Positions 9,026-18,404 of a stretch of 64,000 nt of DNA are shown one piece after another. This DNA comes from Agrobacterium tumefaciens (GTDB lineage: Bacteria > Pseudomonadota > Alphaproteobacteria > Rhizobiales > Rhizobiaceae), in assembly GCF_005221325.1 (NCBI RefSeq), contig NZ_CP039889.1, forward strand, positions 186,001 to 250,000. Reading direction: 5' to 3'. Position numbers and translations under genes: made by a program. The first letter of the stretch is position 1. Each line of letters opens with the position of its first letter. The notes under the pieces are model-generated. The model did not search any database and was not told where the DNA came from. It saw nothing but the letters and a program-made list of their open reading frames with translations.

Positions 9026-9864
9026 GCGAAGCGTCGCCACTCTCCCACGCCCGTATCCGCCCCGGCCGCATTCTGACCTGGACGCTGCTGTTCATCGGCG
9101 GCCTGATCATGGTTTCGCCGCTGCTCTTCATGTTCGCGACCTCGTTCAAGACGGCGGATCAGGTTTACGATCTACGTCTCATTCCGGCCGCGCCGACGCT
9201 TGCAAACTACATCACCGTCATGGCTGACGGCCGCTTCCTGCGCTGGTTCTTTAACTCGATGTTCGTTGCAGTCCTCGTCACCGTGTCCAACTGCTTTTTC
9301 GATAGTCTGGTCGGTTATACGCTGGCGAAATTCGAGTTTCGCGGCCGTTATTTCATCTTCCTCGCGATCCTGTCGACACTGATGATACCGACGGAAATGC
9401 TTGTCATTCCCTGGTATCTGATGTCCAGCCAGCTGGGCTGGCTCGACAGCTACTGGGGTATCATGTTCCCGGGCATGATGACGGCCTTCGGCACCTTCCT
9501 GATGAAGCAATTCTTCGAGACGGTTCCGAACGACTTCCTCGAGGCGGCGCGGGTGGATGGGCTGAACGAGTTCCAGATCTGGTGGAAAGTCGCGCTGCCG
9601 CTGGTCACGCCGGCGCTCTCCGCACTCGCGATCTTCACCTTCCTCGGCAACTGGACGGCCTTCTTCTGGCCGCTGATCGTCACGACCAGCAAGGAGCTTT
9701 ACACGCTGCCGGTCGGGCTTTCGAGCTTTGCTGTGGAACAGCAGATCCAGTGGGAAATGATCATGACGGGCGCAGCCATTGCGACCATCCCTACCCTCAT
9801 CGTCTTCATCGTCCTGCAACGCTACATCGTTCGCGGTGTGATGCTGGCGGGCCTGAAAGGATAA
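9022..9864 (+). CDS. Sugar ABC transporter permease, MalG/UgpE type
   Basis: 280 aa, six membrane helices. The EAA loop reads EAARVDGLNEFQIWWKVALP, and the TSFKTADQVY segment after the first helix is typical of MalG-type subunits. The start at 9022 gives an ATGA overlap with the upstream permease. A longer frame back to 9001 lies inside that gene. It is the second half of the importer pore. The lyase gene begins five bases after its stop, so all are one transcript. Confidence 0.92.
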   Translation: MSEASPLSHARIRPGRILTWTLLFIGGLIMVSPLLFMFATSFKTADQVYDLRLIPAAPTLANYITVMADGRFLRWFFNSMFVAVLVTVSNCFFDSLVGYTLAKFEFRGRYFIFLAILSTLMIPTEMLVIPWYLMSSQLGWLDSYWGIMFPGMMTAFGTFLMKQFFETVPNDFLEAARVDGLNEFQIWWKVALPLVTPALSALAIFTFLGNWTAFFWPLIVTTSKELYTLPVGLSSFAVEQQIQWEMIMTGAAIATIPTLIVFIVLQRYIVRGVMLAGLKG

Positions 9865-9868
9865 TATC

Positions 9869-11383
9869 ATGGCCGATATCAACCCGCGCCAGTCGGATAC
9901 CAGCAAGTTCCCCGATCCAGTTTACAAGGAAACCGTGCTGCGCCCGCTTTTTGACGGCGCCAAGAACCACCATGTCGACGGCTTCCGCCGCATAGACCGC
10001 GCTCATCTCGTCATGCTGCGAGAAACCGATATTCTCGATGCCGAAACCGCAGCGAAGATCGCCGGCGCGCTTGAGGATATCGACAGGACCATCGAGCCCT
10101 CCGAGCTCGTCTATACCGGCGAAGTCGAGGATTTCTTCTTCCTGATCGAGAAGGAACTGAAAGCCCGCATCGGCGTCGATGTCGCCGGCCGCCTGCACAC
10201 GGCCCGTTCGCGCAACGATATCGATCACACGCTGTTCAAGATCGGCCTGAAGGACAAGATCGACACGCTCACCGCCAAGGCGCGGGTTTTGCTGAATGCG
10301 CTGATCGATGCCGCCGAGCGTAATCAATCCACGCTGATCGTGGCCTATACGCATGGGCAGCCGGCCCAGCCCACCACCTTCGGCCATTACCTTTCCGCCG
10401 CCATCGAAGTGTTGATCAGGGATATCGACCGCTTCGCGGAGGCACGCCGCATCGTTGATCTTTCACCGATGGGCGCTGCCGCCATCACCACCTCGGGCTT
10501 TCCCATCGATCGGGCACGCGTTGCCGAATTGCTGGGCTTTGCCGCGCCGCTGCGCAATTCCTATTCCTGCATCGCCGCCGTGGATTATACGACCGCGACC
10601 TATGGCGCGATCGAACTGATGTTCCTGCATCTCGGCCGGCTCATTCAGGACTTCCAGTTCTGGACGAGTTTTGAGGTTGGCCAGATCTATGTACCGAATT
10701 CGCTGGTGCAGATTTCCTCGATCATGCCGCAGAAGCGCAACCCGGTGCCGATCGAACATCTGCGCCACCTCGCAAGCCAGACATTCGGCCGGGCGCGAAC
10801 CGTGCTGGATGTGATGCATAATACGCCCTTCACCGACATGAATGACAGCGAAGGTGAGACGCAGGAGATGGGTTACGAAGCTTTCGCTTCTGCGGGCCGG
10901 GTTCTCGATCTTCTCGCCAGCCTCGTTGGCCAGATCAGCATCGACCCTGAACGGGTTGACCAGAATATTCGTCGATCCTGCATCACCATCACGGAACTGG
11001 CGGATTCGCTTGTCCGCATCGAGGATCTGTCGTTCCGCCAGGCGCATGAAATTGCCGCGACCGTCGCCAAAAGCGTCGTTGCGCTGAAGGGCGATCTGCC
11101 GAATGACGGTTACCAGCCGTTCCTTAGGGCTTTCAGCGAGCTGACAGGACGCGAGACCGGCATCGATGAGGAAAAGTTCAGACAGATCGTCTCGCCGGAA
11201 CACTTCGTCGCGGTGCGCAGCCGCTTCGGCGGCCCGGCACCCGAACCAATGCGGGAGGCGACAGCGGCCTATCGCGACAGGCTCGGCGCCTTTGCGGCGG
11301 AAGCACAGCGGTTCGCCGATCATGAGGCAGCGAAGGCCGCCGAACTGGCAGAGAAATTCACCGCCCTGACGGGAGCGCGATAA
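9869..11383 (+). CDS. Aspartase/fumarase-superfamily lyase annotated as argininosuccinate lyase-like
   Basis: 504 aa. It has the three conserved regions of the superfamily: HTARSRNDI at 110-118, a THGQPAQPTTFG segment with the general-acid His at 162, and the mobile catalytic loop SSIMPQKRNP starting at Ser 283. Members eliminate fumarate from N-substituted aspartates (ArgH, PurB) or from malate. The first motif is ArgH-like, but THGQPAQPTT and MPQKRNP resemble PurB-type enzymes more than housekeeping ArgH (GYTHLQ, MPQKKNP). It sits between the permeases and the ATPase of a sugar importer, which argues for a catabolic lyase rather than arginine synthesis. The natural substrate is unknown. Confidence 0.75.
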   Translation: MADINPRQSDTSKFPDPVYKETVLRPLFDGAKNHHVDGFRRIDRAHLVMLRETDILDAETAAKIAGALEDIDRTIEPSELVYTGEVEDFFFLIEKELKARIGVDVAGRLHTARSRNDIDHTLFKIGLKDKIDTLTAKARVLLNALIDAAERNQSTLIVAYTHGQPAQPTTFGHYLSAAIEVLIRDIDRFAEARRIVDLSPMGAAAITTSGFPIDRARVAELLGFAAPLRNSYSCIAAVDYTTATYGAIELMFLHLGRLIQDFQFWTSFEVGQIYVPNSLVQISSIMPQKRNPVPIEHLRHLASQTFGRARTVLDVMHNTPFTDMNDSEGETQEMGYEAFASAGRVLDLLASLVGQISIDPERVDQNIRRSCITITELADSLVRIEDLSFRQAHEIAATVAKSVVALKGDLPNDGYQPFLRAFSELTGRETGIDEEKFRQIVSPEHFVAVRSRFGGPAPEPMREATAAYRDRLGAFAAEAQRFADHEAAKAAELAEKFTALTGAR

Positions 11384-12423
11384 TGGCGACAATCGAACTC
11401 AATCAACTCGTGAAGCGCTACGGCAAGGTCGAGGCGGTGAAGGGCATAGACCTTGCCATTGAAGACGGCGAATTCGTCGTATTCGTCGGCCCGTCCGGCT
11501 GCGGAAAATCCACCACGCTGCGCATGATCGCTGGGCTGGAGGAGATTTCCGACGGAACGCTGAAGATCGCCGGCAACGTCGTCAATGAGAAAGAACCGAA
11601 ACAGCGCAACATCGCCATGGTGTTCCAGAACTATGCGATCTATCCGCATATGACAGTTCGGCAGAACATCGGTTTCGGACTTTACACCGCAAAGCTCGAC
11701 AAGACGGAAAAGAACCGGCGCATCGAAGAGGCCGGCCGGGTGCTGGGGCTGGAAGCCCTGCTCGACCGTCGTCCTGCGGCCCTCTCGGGTGGCCAGCGGC
11801 AGCGTGTCGCCATCGGCCGCGCCATGGTGCGTGACCCCGCCGCCTTCCTGTTCGATGAGCCGCTGTCCAATCTCGATGCCCAGTTGCGCGCTCAGATGCG
11901 CATTGAAATCAAGCGCTTACACCAACGTCTTAAGACAACCACCGTCTACGTCACCCATGATCAGGTGGAAGCCATGACCATGGCGGACCGGATCGTGGTG
12001 ATGAAGGACGGTCATATCCTCCAGGTTGGTACGCCGACGGAGCTTTACGAAACGCCTGTTGATGTCTTCACCGCCCGCTTCATCGGCAGCCCCTCCATGA
12101 ATCTGCTGCGGGGTTCAAGAACAACCAACAGCGTCGCCCCCTCCGCCACGGGTGAGCTTCTGATCGGCGTCCGGCCGCATGATCTGCTGGTCGGCGAGAA
12201 CGGCGCAGCCCAGGGAACGTTTACACTTGAGGGAACGGTAACGGCGGTCGAGCCGCTGGGGCCGGAGACGCTCGTTCATCTGGATACCGACACCACCTCG
12301 GTAATTGCCACGGCCAGGGGTAAATCCATTCCCGCTGTTGGCAGCCGGTTGCAATGCCAGGCGGAGACAGGTGCGCTCTATCTTTTCGATGCGAAGACGG
12401 AAAAGCTTCTGGGCCGCGCATGA
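11383..12423 (+). CDS. Sugar ABC transporter ATP-binding protein (UgpC/MalK type)
   Basis: 346 aa. The ATPase domain has Walker A GPSGCGKST, the LSGGQRQRVAIGRAM signature, Walker B FLFDEPLSNLD and the switch His in THDQ. A C-terminal TOBE/OB domain from about residue 235 marks the CUT1 MalK/UgpC class. Its ATG shares one base with the lyase stop (TAATG), and its stop overlaps the kinase start. It energises the permease pair at 8084-9864. At 346 residues it is slightly shorter than MalK. Confidence 0.93.
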   Translation: MATIELNQLVKRYGKVEAVKGIDLAIEDGEFVVFVGPSGCGKSTTLRMIAGLEEISDGTLKIAGNVVNEKEPKQRNIAMVFQNYAIYPHMTVRQNIGFGLYTAKLDKTEKNRRIEEAGRVLGLEALLDRRPAALSGGQRQRVAIGRAMVRDPAAFLFDEPLSNLDAQLRAQMRIEIKRLHQRLKTTTVYVTHDQVEAMTMADRIVVMKDGHILQVGTPTELYETPVDVFTARFIGSPSMNLLRGSRTTNSVAPSATGELLIGVRPHDLLVGENGAAQGTFTLEGTVTAVEPLGPETLVHLDTDTTSVIATARGKSIPAVGSRLQCQAETGALYLFDAKTEKLLGRA

Positions 12424-13313
12424 TGACAACAGAAAAAGCAGCCGTCATCAGTATCGGCCGGATCTATTGCGACCTCATCTTCACCGGGCTCGATGAATTG
12501 CCGGTGCTCGGTCGAGAATTGTTTGCCCGCGACATGGAAATCGCCGCCGGCGGCGGAGCCTTCATTGCCGCCGCACATTTCGCCCATATCGGCCGGCCGG
12601 TTGCGCTGCTGGCAAGGCTCGGCACCGACACGTTTTCGCGCGATATCGGTGAGAAAATGGCGCAAAGTGGCGTGGACCTGCTGTTTCTGGAACATGCGGC
12701 GGATGCGGGACCACAGGTCACGGTGGCAACGGTCGTCGGGCAGGACCGGGCGTTTTTAACGCGCCGCGCCGGTGCCGCCCGTCCTTCGACGCTGGATGCC
12801 GCTTTTGGGTGGGACAAGGCGCGGCATCTGCACATCGCAGAATTCGCCACTCTGCATGAAATCCCCGATCTCATCGCGCGCGCCAAGGCAAGCGGATTGT
12901 CCGTCTCTCTTGATCCAAGCTGGGATGCTTCGCTGATCTACGACAAGGGGTTGCTCCGCGCCTGTGCCGGTGTCGACGTGTTTTTGCCCAATCTTGAAGA
13001 GGCCGAAGCGATCACGGGACATTCGGAACCGGAAGCGGCCATCAGGGCATTGGCGGAGTCTTTTCCGATCGTCGCCCTCAAAGGTGGCGCGGAAGGTGCA
13101 TGGGTATCTTCTGCCACCGGGCTTCACCATAGGGCAGCTCAGAAGGTCCCGGTGGTCGATACGACCGGCGCGGGTGATGCCTTTAATGCCGGTTTTCTTG
13201 ATGCGTGGCTTCAGGCGCAGCACGAACAGCAATGCCTTGAAGCCGGCATCGCGGCAGGTAGCCTCGCCGTGCAGGCGGCGGGCGGCGCACCCAGAGTGAT
13301 CGCCGCCGCTTGA
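12420..13313 (+). CDS. PfkB/ribokinase-family carbohydrate kinase
   Basis: 297 aa. The C-terminal signature DTTGAGDAFNAGF carries the anion hole and catalytic Asp. The N-terminal GGGAFIAAAHFAHIG glycine-rich sugar-binding segment is also present. The start at 12420 overlaps the ATPase stop (ATGA). It is last in the operon and probably phosphorylates the sugar released from the imported compound, which commits it to metabolism. The family includes kinases for fructose, ribose, KDG, tagatose-phosphate and nucleosides. The sequence alone does not tell which applies. It converges on betC, with 15 bases between the stops. Confidence 0.88.
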   Translation: MMTTEKAAVISIGRIYCDLIFTGLDELPVLGRELFARDMEIAAGGGAFIAAAHFAHIGRPVALLARLGTDTFSRDIGEKMAQSGVDLLFLEHAADAGPQVTVATVVGQDRAFLTRRAGAARPSTLDAAFGWDKARHLHIAEFATLHEIPDLIARAKASGLSVSLDPSWDASLIYDKGLLRACAGVDVFLPNLEEAEAITGHSEPEAAIRALAESFPIVALKGGAEGAWVSSATGLHHRAAQKVPVVDTTGAGDAFNAGFLDAWLQAQHEQQCLEAGIAAGSLAVQAAGGAPRVIAAA

Positions 13314-13328
13314 GGCATCCTGCCCGCG

Positions 13329-14843
13329 CTACTCTCCGCGCGGAAAACGCTGGTTTTCCTCAAGCACGTTAAGGTCCATGTGGTTGCGCATATAGCGTTC
13401 CGAGGCCTTTTGCAGCGGCTGGTAATCCCACGGATAATAGGCGCCGTTGCGCAGCGCTTTGTAGACCACCCAGCGTCGCGCCTGGCTTTCCCGCACGGCG
13501 GCATCGAAGACAGGCAACTGCCAGCGTCGGCCGATTTCCGCGGAAAGCGATGAAAGTACGGAGCTGAATGCTGGATCACCGGCAAGATTGGTGCGCTCTT
13601 CCGGATCGGCCTCGAGATCAAAGAGCAGCGGCGGATCAGCCTCGCAGACCGACAGCTTGTAGCGGCCGTCCCTGATGGCGACGAGCGGGGTGATGGAGCC
13701 CTCGGCGGCATATTCCATCGGCACCGGGCCGCGCCCGCCGGTTCCCGCGGCAAGCGCTGCGAGATCCTCGCCATCGGTCCAGCGTTTGAGCGAGATGATA
13801 TCGAGCCCGGCCAGACCGCAAAGCGTCGGCGTGACATCCAGCGTAGAGACCGGCGCGTCGATCAGGGCCGGTTGCCAACCGGGCGCTGCAATCATAAAGG
13901 GCACGCGGGCGGAGCCCTCGAAAAAGCACATCTTGAACCACAGGCCGCGCTCGCCCAGCATATCGCCATGGTCGGACAGGAAGAGGATGATCGTGTCCTC
14001 TTCCATCCGCGTCGCCTTCAAGACATCGAGGATTTCACCGATCTTCTCGTCGATATAGGAGATATTGGCGAAATACCCGCGCCGGGCCCGGCGTATCTGC
14101 TCATCTGTGATCTCGAACGCCTCGTGATCACAGGCTTCCAGCAGCCGTTTCGAATGCGGGTCCTGCTCATCGAAGGCAATCGCCTGCGACTGTGGATCGA
14201 GCGCCTGGCAATCCTCATAGAGGTCCCAGAATTTCCGCCGCGCCACATAGGGGTCGTGCGGATGGGTGAAGCTGACCGTCAGGCACCACGGCCGGTCATC
14301 GAGACGGCGCGACAGGTCGTAAAGCTTGCGGGTAGCGTTATAGGCGACCTCGTCGTCATATTCCATCTGGTTGGTGATCTCGGCGACACCGGCACCGGTG
14401 ACCGAACCGAGATTGTGATACCACCAGTCGATCCGTTCGCCGGGCTTGGTATAGTCAGGCGTCCAGCCGAAATCGGCCGGATAGATATCCGTCGTCAGCC
14501 GTTCCTCAAAACCGTGCAGCTGGTCCGGCCCGACGAAATGCATCTTTCCCGAAAGGCCGGTGTAATAACCCGCCGCCCGCAGATGATGGGCATAGGTGGG
14601 GATATCGGAAGCGAATTCAGCGGCATTGTCATAAACCCGCGTGCGGCTCGGCAATTGCCCGGACATGAAGGAGGCGCGGGCCGGTGCGCAGAGCGGGCTT
14701 GCCGTATAGGTATTGGCGAAGCGGACAGACCGCTCCGCCAAGGCCTTCAGATGTGGCGCGTGAAGAAAATCGGCCGGGCCATCGGGAAAAAACGTCCCGT
14801 TGAACTGGTCGGCCATCAGGATCAGGATATTAGGGCGCGGCAT
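13329..14843 (-). CDS. betC: Choline-sulfatase
   Basis: 504 aa sulfatase. The N-terminal PNILILMADQF metal-binding motif is followed by LCAPARASFMSG, where Cys 52 in C-x-P-x-R is the residue converted to formylglycine. Length and the C-terminal segment fit choline-sulfatase, which hydrolyses choline-O-sulfate to choline and sulfate as a source of osmoprotectant, carbon and sulfur. The lack of a signal peptide agrees with a cytosolic enzyme. It follows choX by 14 bases on the same strand, with the LysR regulator divergent, the usual rhizobial arrangement. Confidence 0.9.
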   Translation of the reverse strand: MPRPNILILMADQFNGTFFPDGPADFLHAPHLKALAERSVRFANTYTASPLCAPARASFMSGQLPSRTRVYDNAAEFASDIPTYAHHLRAAGYYTGLSGKMHFVGPDQLHGFEERLTTDIYPADFGWTPDYTKPGERIDWWYHNLGSVTGAGVAEITNQMEYDDEVAYNATRKLYDLSRRLDDRPWCLTVSFTHPHDPYVARRKFWDLYEDCQALDPQSQAIAFDEQDPHSKRLLEACDHEAFEITDEQIRRARRGYFANISYIDEKIGEILDVLKATRMEEDTIILFLSDHGDMLGERGLWFKMCFFEGSARVPFMIAAPGWQPALIDAPVSTLDVTPTLCGLAGLDIISLKRWTDGEDLAALAAGTGGRGPVPMEYAAEGSITPLVAIRDGRYKLSVCEADPPLLFDLEADPEERTNLAGDPAFSSVLSSLSAEIGRRWQLPVFDAAVRESQARRWVVYKALRNGAYYPWDYQPLQKASERYMRNHMDLNVLEENQRFPRGE

Positions 14844-14857
14844 TTCGACTTTCCGGT

Positions 14858-15811
14858 TTAGAGGCCAAGCTTGCCCTTGACGGCGTCAGCGCCCGGCTTG
14901 CCATCCAGCGTGGTAACGCCCTGCAGCCAGCCGTCCAGCGCTTTCGGGTTGGCTTTCAGCCATGCCGCTGCCGCTGCCTTGGAATCCTCACCACCGAGAA
15001 TGGAGCCCATCAGGCTGTTTTCCATACCGATATCGAATTTCAGGTTATTGAAGAGCGTCGCTGCATTCGGGCATTGCTGCGGCCAGCCGGTGCGGGCGAG
15101 CGTATAGACTTCCGCGCCGCCGAAATTCGGGCCGAAATAGGCGTCGCCGCCGGAGAGATAGGCGATATCGATCTTCTCATTCATCGGATGCGGCGCCCAG
15201 GCGAGGAAGACCACGGCCTTCTTATCCCTGCCCGCTCGTTCCACCTGCGCCAGCATGGCCTGCTCACCGGATTCGACAAGCTGCCAGCCTTTAAGGCCGA
15301 AATCATTGGCGTCGATGATTTTCTGAATATTCTGGTTGGCGGGCGCACCGGGCTCGATGCCGTAAATCTTGCTTTCGAACTCGTCGGCATGTTTGGAAAG
15401 ATCGGCGAAATCCTTGACGCCCTTTTCCGCCATATAGGCCGGCACTGCCAGCGTGAACTTGGCGCCTTCGAGGTTCTTCGTCAGCACCTCAGCCGCCTTG
15501 GCGGCGTTCAGGTCATCCACGAAAGATTTCTGGGCCGGCATCCAGTTGCCGAGAAAGACGTCGATCTCGCCGTTCTTCATCGCCTGATAGCCGATCGGCA
15601 CCGAGAGCGTCTTGACGTCAGCCTCATAACCCAGCGCATCCAGCAAGACGGAAGCAACGCCGTTGGTGGCGGTGATGTCGGTCCAGCCGGGATCGCTAAG
15701 GCGGATCGTCTTGCAGGCCGCGTCATCGGCCGCCTGAAGCGGGGTGGAGAAGGCCGCCACGGACAGAATGAGACCGGCGGCGATGCGATGCAGATGAGAA
15801 ATGGTTTTCAT
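14858..15811 (-). CDS. choX: Choline ABC transporter substrate-binding protein
   Basis: 317 aa periplasmic protein with a clear signal peptide (KTISHLHRIAAGLILSVAAF, cleavage near AADDA). The mature part is an OpuAC-type quaternary-amine-binding protein with typical segments IRLSDPGWTDI and DVFLGNWMPA. ChoX binds choline, and acetylcholine weakly. The ATG at 15811 follows GGGGAG. A longer frame exists but lacks both a ribosome site and a signal sequence. No permease or ATPase genes (choW, choV) are adjacent, so the transporter core must be encoded elsewhere. Co-transcribed with betC. Confidence 0.9.
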   Translation of the reverse strand: MKTISHLHRIAAGLILSVAAFSTPLQAADDAACKTIRLSDPGWTDITATNGVASVLLDALGYEADVKTLSVPIGYQAMKNGEIDVFLGNWMPAQKSFVDDLNAAKAAEVLTKNLEGAKFTLAVPAYMAEKGVKDFADLSKHADEFESKIYGIEPGAPANQNIQKIIDANDFGLKGWQLVESGEQAMLAQVERAGRDKKAVVFLAWAPHPMNEKIDIAYLSGGDAYFGPNFGGAEVYTLARTGWPQQCPNAATLFNNLKFDIGMENSLMGSILGGEDSKAAAAAWLKANPKALDGWLQGVTTLDGKPGADAVKGKLGL

Positions 15812-15905
15812 TGCGGCTCCCCTTTTATCAATCCAGTTTATTGAACACCACGTTGCTTTTGCCTGTGAAGCAGGTATTTTTCGATAGTTGATATAAGGAA
15901 TTTTA

Positions 15906-16802
15906 ATGTCAGACCGACCGCTCGATCTGGGATGGATGCGCATTTTCACCGAGGTCGCCCGCCGCGGCAGCCTGACGGCGGCGGCGGCATCCCTGCGGCT
16001 GACCCAGCCTGCTGTGAGCTATCAGATTCGCCGGCTGGAGGAGGAACTGGGTGTGGCGCTCGTGCAGCGCAGACATCGCGGTATCGAACTGACCACGGAG
16101 GGCCAGAGGCTGTTCGAGATCGTCTCGCGCAACGTCGATGCCATCGACCTTCTGGCGCAGCAGCTCCGCCGGACGGAGGAACGCCAGACCATCCGTCTGC
16201 ACACAGACTATGCCTTTTCGTCCCTGTGGCTCATCCCGCGCATGCATGGTTTTCGCGCGCTCAACCCCGACATCAACATCCAGATCGTCGCCACGCAGGA
16301 TCCGCTCGGCCAGGGCAAACACGACAGCGACGTAATGGTGATTTTCGGCACGCGGCAGGAGGCGGGCGAAGGAGCGGTATTGCTGCTTTCGGAGAAGGTC
16401 ACGCCGGTCTGCTCGCCGGCGCTCCTCGCGGAAACGCCGGCACCGGCGGGCGTCGCTGATTTTTCACGCCATAAACTTATCCACCTCGAAAACACCTCGC
16501 AAGCGCACTGGTTCGACTGGGCTGCCTATTTCAAGCATTTCGGCGTGCATCGCGGTGCCGAGCATGATGGCGGCGATATCAGCTTCAACAATTACACCAT
16601 GGTGGTGCAGGCAACCATCGGCGAACAGGGTTTCGCGCTCGGCTGGGCCGGGCTTGTCGATCCCCTGCTTGAGGCCGGCGTGCTGGTGACGGCAGGCCCG
16701 AGCCTTGATGCTCCGGGCCGCGGTTACTGGCTGATGCGCCCCAAAAGCAACGACGACGCGGTGAGAAAACTCACCGGCTGGCTGATCGACGAGCGGCGAT
16801 GA
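15906..16802 (+). CDS. LysR-family regulator of choline-sulfate use
   Basis: 298 aa. An N-terminal winged helix (residues about 8-65, around LTAAAASLRLTQPAVSYQIRR) is followed by a substrate-binding domain. It is divergent from choX-betC with 94 bases between the starts, the arrangement of the regulator that controls choline-sulfatase genes in rhizobia. It probably activates choX-betC in response to choline sulfate or choline. I cannot fix a single LysR box, although the AT-rich stretch 15870-15900 is the obvious place. Target assignment is by context. Confidence 0.85.
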   Translation: MSDRPLDLGWMRIFTEVARRGSLTAAAASLRLTQPAVSYQIRRLEEELGVALVQRRHRGIELTTEGQRLFEIVSRNVDAIDLLAQQLRRTEERQTIRLHTDYAFSSLWLIPRMHGFRALNPDINIQIVATQDPLGQGKHDSDVMVIFGTRQEAGEGAVLLLSEKVTPVCSPALLAETPAPAGVADFSRHKLIHLENTSQAHWFDWAAYFKHFGVHRGAEHDGGDISFNNYTMVVQATIGEQGFALGWAGLVDPLLEAGVLVTAGPSLDAPGRGYWLMRPKSNDDAVRKLTGWLIDERR

Positions 16803-16829
16803 CGCCGCCCGCCACGGTATCAGGGAAGT

Positions 16830-18281
16830 TCAGATCGGGTAATGCAGCGGCCCGTCCTGCAACGTGACCCAGCGCAACTCAGTGAATTCGGCAATACCCG
16901 CCGTGCCGCCGAAACGGCCATAACCGGAAGCCTTGACCCCGCCGAAGGGCATCTGCGCCTCATCATGAACGGTCGGACCGTTGACGTGGCAAATGCCGCT
17001 TTCAATCCGCGCGGCAACAGAAAGAGCCCGCGCCTGATCCCTGCCGAAAACGGCGGCGGAAAGACCGAATTCGCTTTCGTTGGCGATACTCACGGCCTCA
17101 TCGATGCTGCCGGCCCGGATGATGGATACGACCGGACCGAAGCTTTCCTCCGAATAAAGCCGCATGGCCGGGGTGACGCCATCGACGGCAATCGCATCAA
17201 GCATCGTGCCATCGCCGCCGCCACCGGCAACCCGCCGCGCCCCCTTGGAGACGGCATCATCCACCAGCGTCCGGATACGCGAGGCTGCTTCGGCACTGAC
17301 CAGTGAGCCGAGCGGCGTTTTGCCCTCGCGCGGATCGCCCGCCGTCAGGCTGGCGGCCTTTTTCGCGAAAGCTTCGACGAATGTATCGGCCACGCTGTCA
17401 AGCACGATGATACGCTCGGTCGACATGCAAATCTGGCCCTGGTTCATGTAGGCGCCAAAGGCAGCGGCAGCGACCGCCGCGTCGATATCGGCATCATCAA
17501 GCACGATGAAGGGCGCCTTGCCGCCAAGCTCCAGCAGGGCCGGTTTCAGGTAACGGCCCGCCGTTTCCGCGATGACGCGGCCGACGCGGGTGGAACCGGT
17601 GAAGTTCACCCTTCTGACTGCCGGATGGGCAATCAGCGTCTCGACAATCTTCGCCGCATCTTCCGGCGCGTTGGAAATGGCGTTCAGCACGCCTTTCGGC
17701 AGTCCGGCGGAGGCAACCGCTTCGATGATCAGCGCGTGGGTGCGCGGGCAAAGTTCCGAAGTCTTCATGACAACGGTGTTGCCGCAGGCGAGCGGGGTGG
17801 CGATGGAGCGCACGCCGAGAATGACCGGCGCATTCCAGGGCGCCATCGACAGCACGACGCCGGCGGGTTGGCGGAGCGCCATGGCCATGGTGCCCGGACG
17901 GTTGGAGGGGATCACTTCTCCCTTGATCTGCGTGGTAAGGCTGGCCGCCTCCACCAGCATATCGCTGGCGAGCATGACGTTGAAACCGGCCCAGGCTTCT
18001 GTCGCGCCGATCTCCTCCTTCATCGCCTGAATGATCTGCGGGCCTGCGGCGCGCAGCGCCTCGGCGGCCGCAAGCAGATGACGGCGGCGTTCACCGGGCG
18101 TGGTCGCGGACCATTTCGGGAAAGCGGCAGCGGCAGCATCGGCCGCTTTCGTCGCATCTTCAACCGCCGCTGCGGCTGCACTTGTCACGGCATCGCCGGT
18201 AATCGGGTTGTTCCGTCCAAAGCGCTTGCCGTTCGCGGCTGCGCAATGGTCGCCGCCGATGAAAAGATTGACAGTCTGCAT
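16830..18281 (-). CDS. NAD(P)-dependent aldehyde dehydrogenase
   Basis: 483 aa, standard ALDH length. Catalytic Cys 285 lies in QGQICMS and the general-base Glu 251 in LELGGKAP. FTGSTRVGR (residues 228-236) is the nucleotide-binding signature. The QGQICMSTERI type is common in salicylaldehyde, vanillin and benzaldehyde dehydrogenases, so an aromatic aldehyde is a fair guess. Start at 18281 follows AGGAGGAG. The frame continues upstream to 18422 but overlaps the divergent promoter region. The AraC gene at 18405 is divergent and is the likely activator. Confidence 0.87.
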   Translation of the reverse strand: MQTVNLFIGGDHCAAANGKRFGRNNPITGDAVTSAAAAAVEDATKAADAAAAAFPKWSATTPGERRRHLLAAAEALRAAGPQIIQAMKEEIGATEAWAGFNVMLASDMLVEAASLTTQIKGEVIPSNRPGTMAMALRQPAGVVLSMAPWNAPVILGVRSIATPLACGNTVVMKTSELCPRTHALIIEAVASAGLPKGVLNAISNAPEDAAKIVETLIAHPAVRRVNFTGSTRVGRVIAETAGRYLKPALLELGGKAPFIVLDDADIDAAVAAAAFGAYMNQGQICMSTERIIVLDSVADTFVEAFAKKAASLTAGDPREGKTPLGSLVSAEAASRIRTLVDDAVSKGARRVAGGGGDGTMLDAIAVDGVTPAMRLYSEESFGPVVSIIRAGSIDEAVSIANESEFGLSAAVFGRDQARALSVAARIESGICHVNGPTVHDEAQMPFGGVKASGYGRFGGTAGIAEFTELRWVTLQDGPLHYPI

Positions 18282-18404
18282 ATGTCTCCTCCTGTCGAGC
18301 AACCTTCTCCTCAAGGTCTTCCGCCCGTTATGACCGAAGTTTAGCAACGACAGCTCCTGATAAAATGCACTAATATGGTTCGTTATTGTACTTTTGAGGG
18401 ATGA

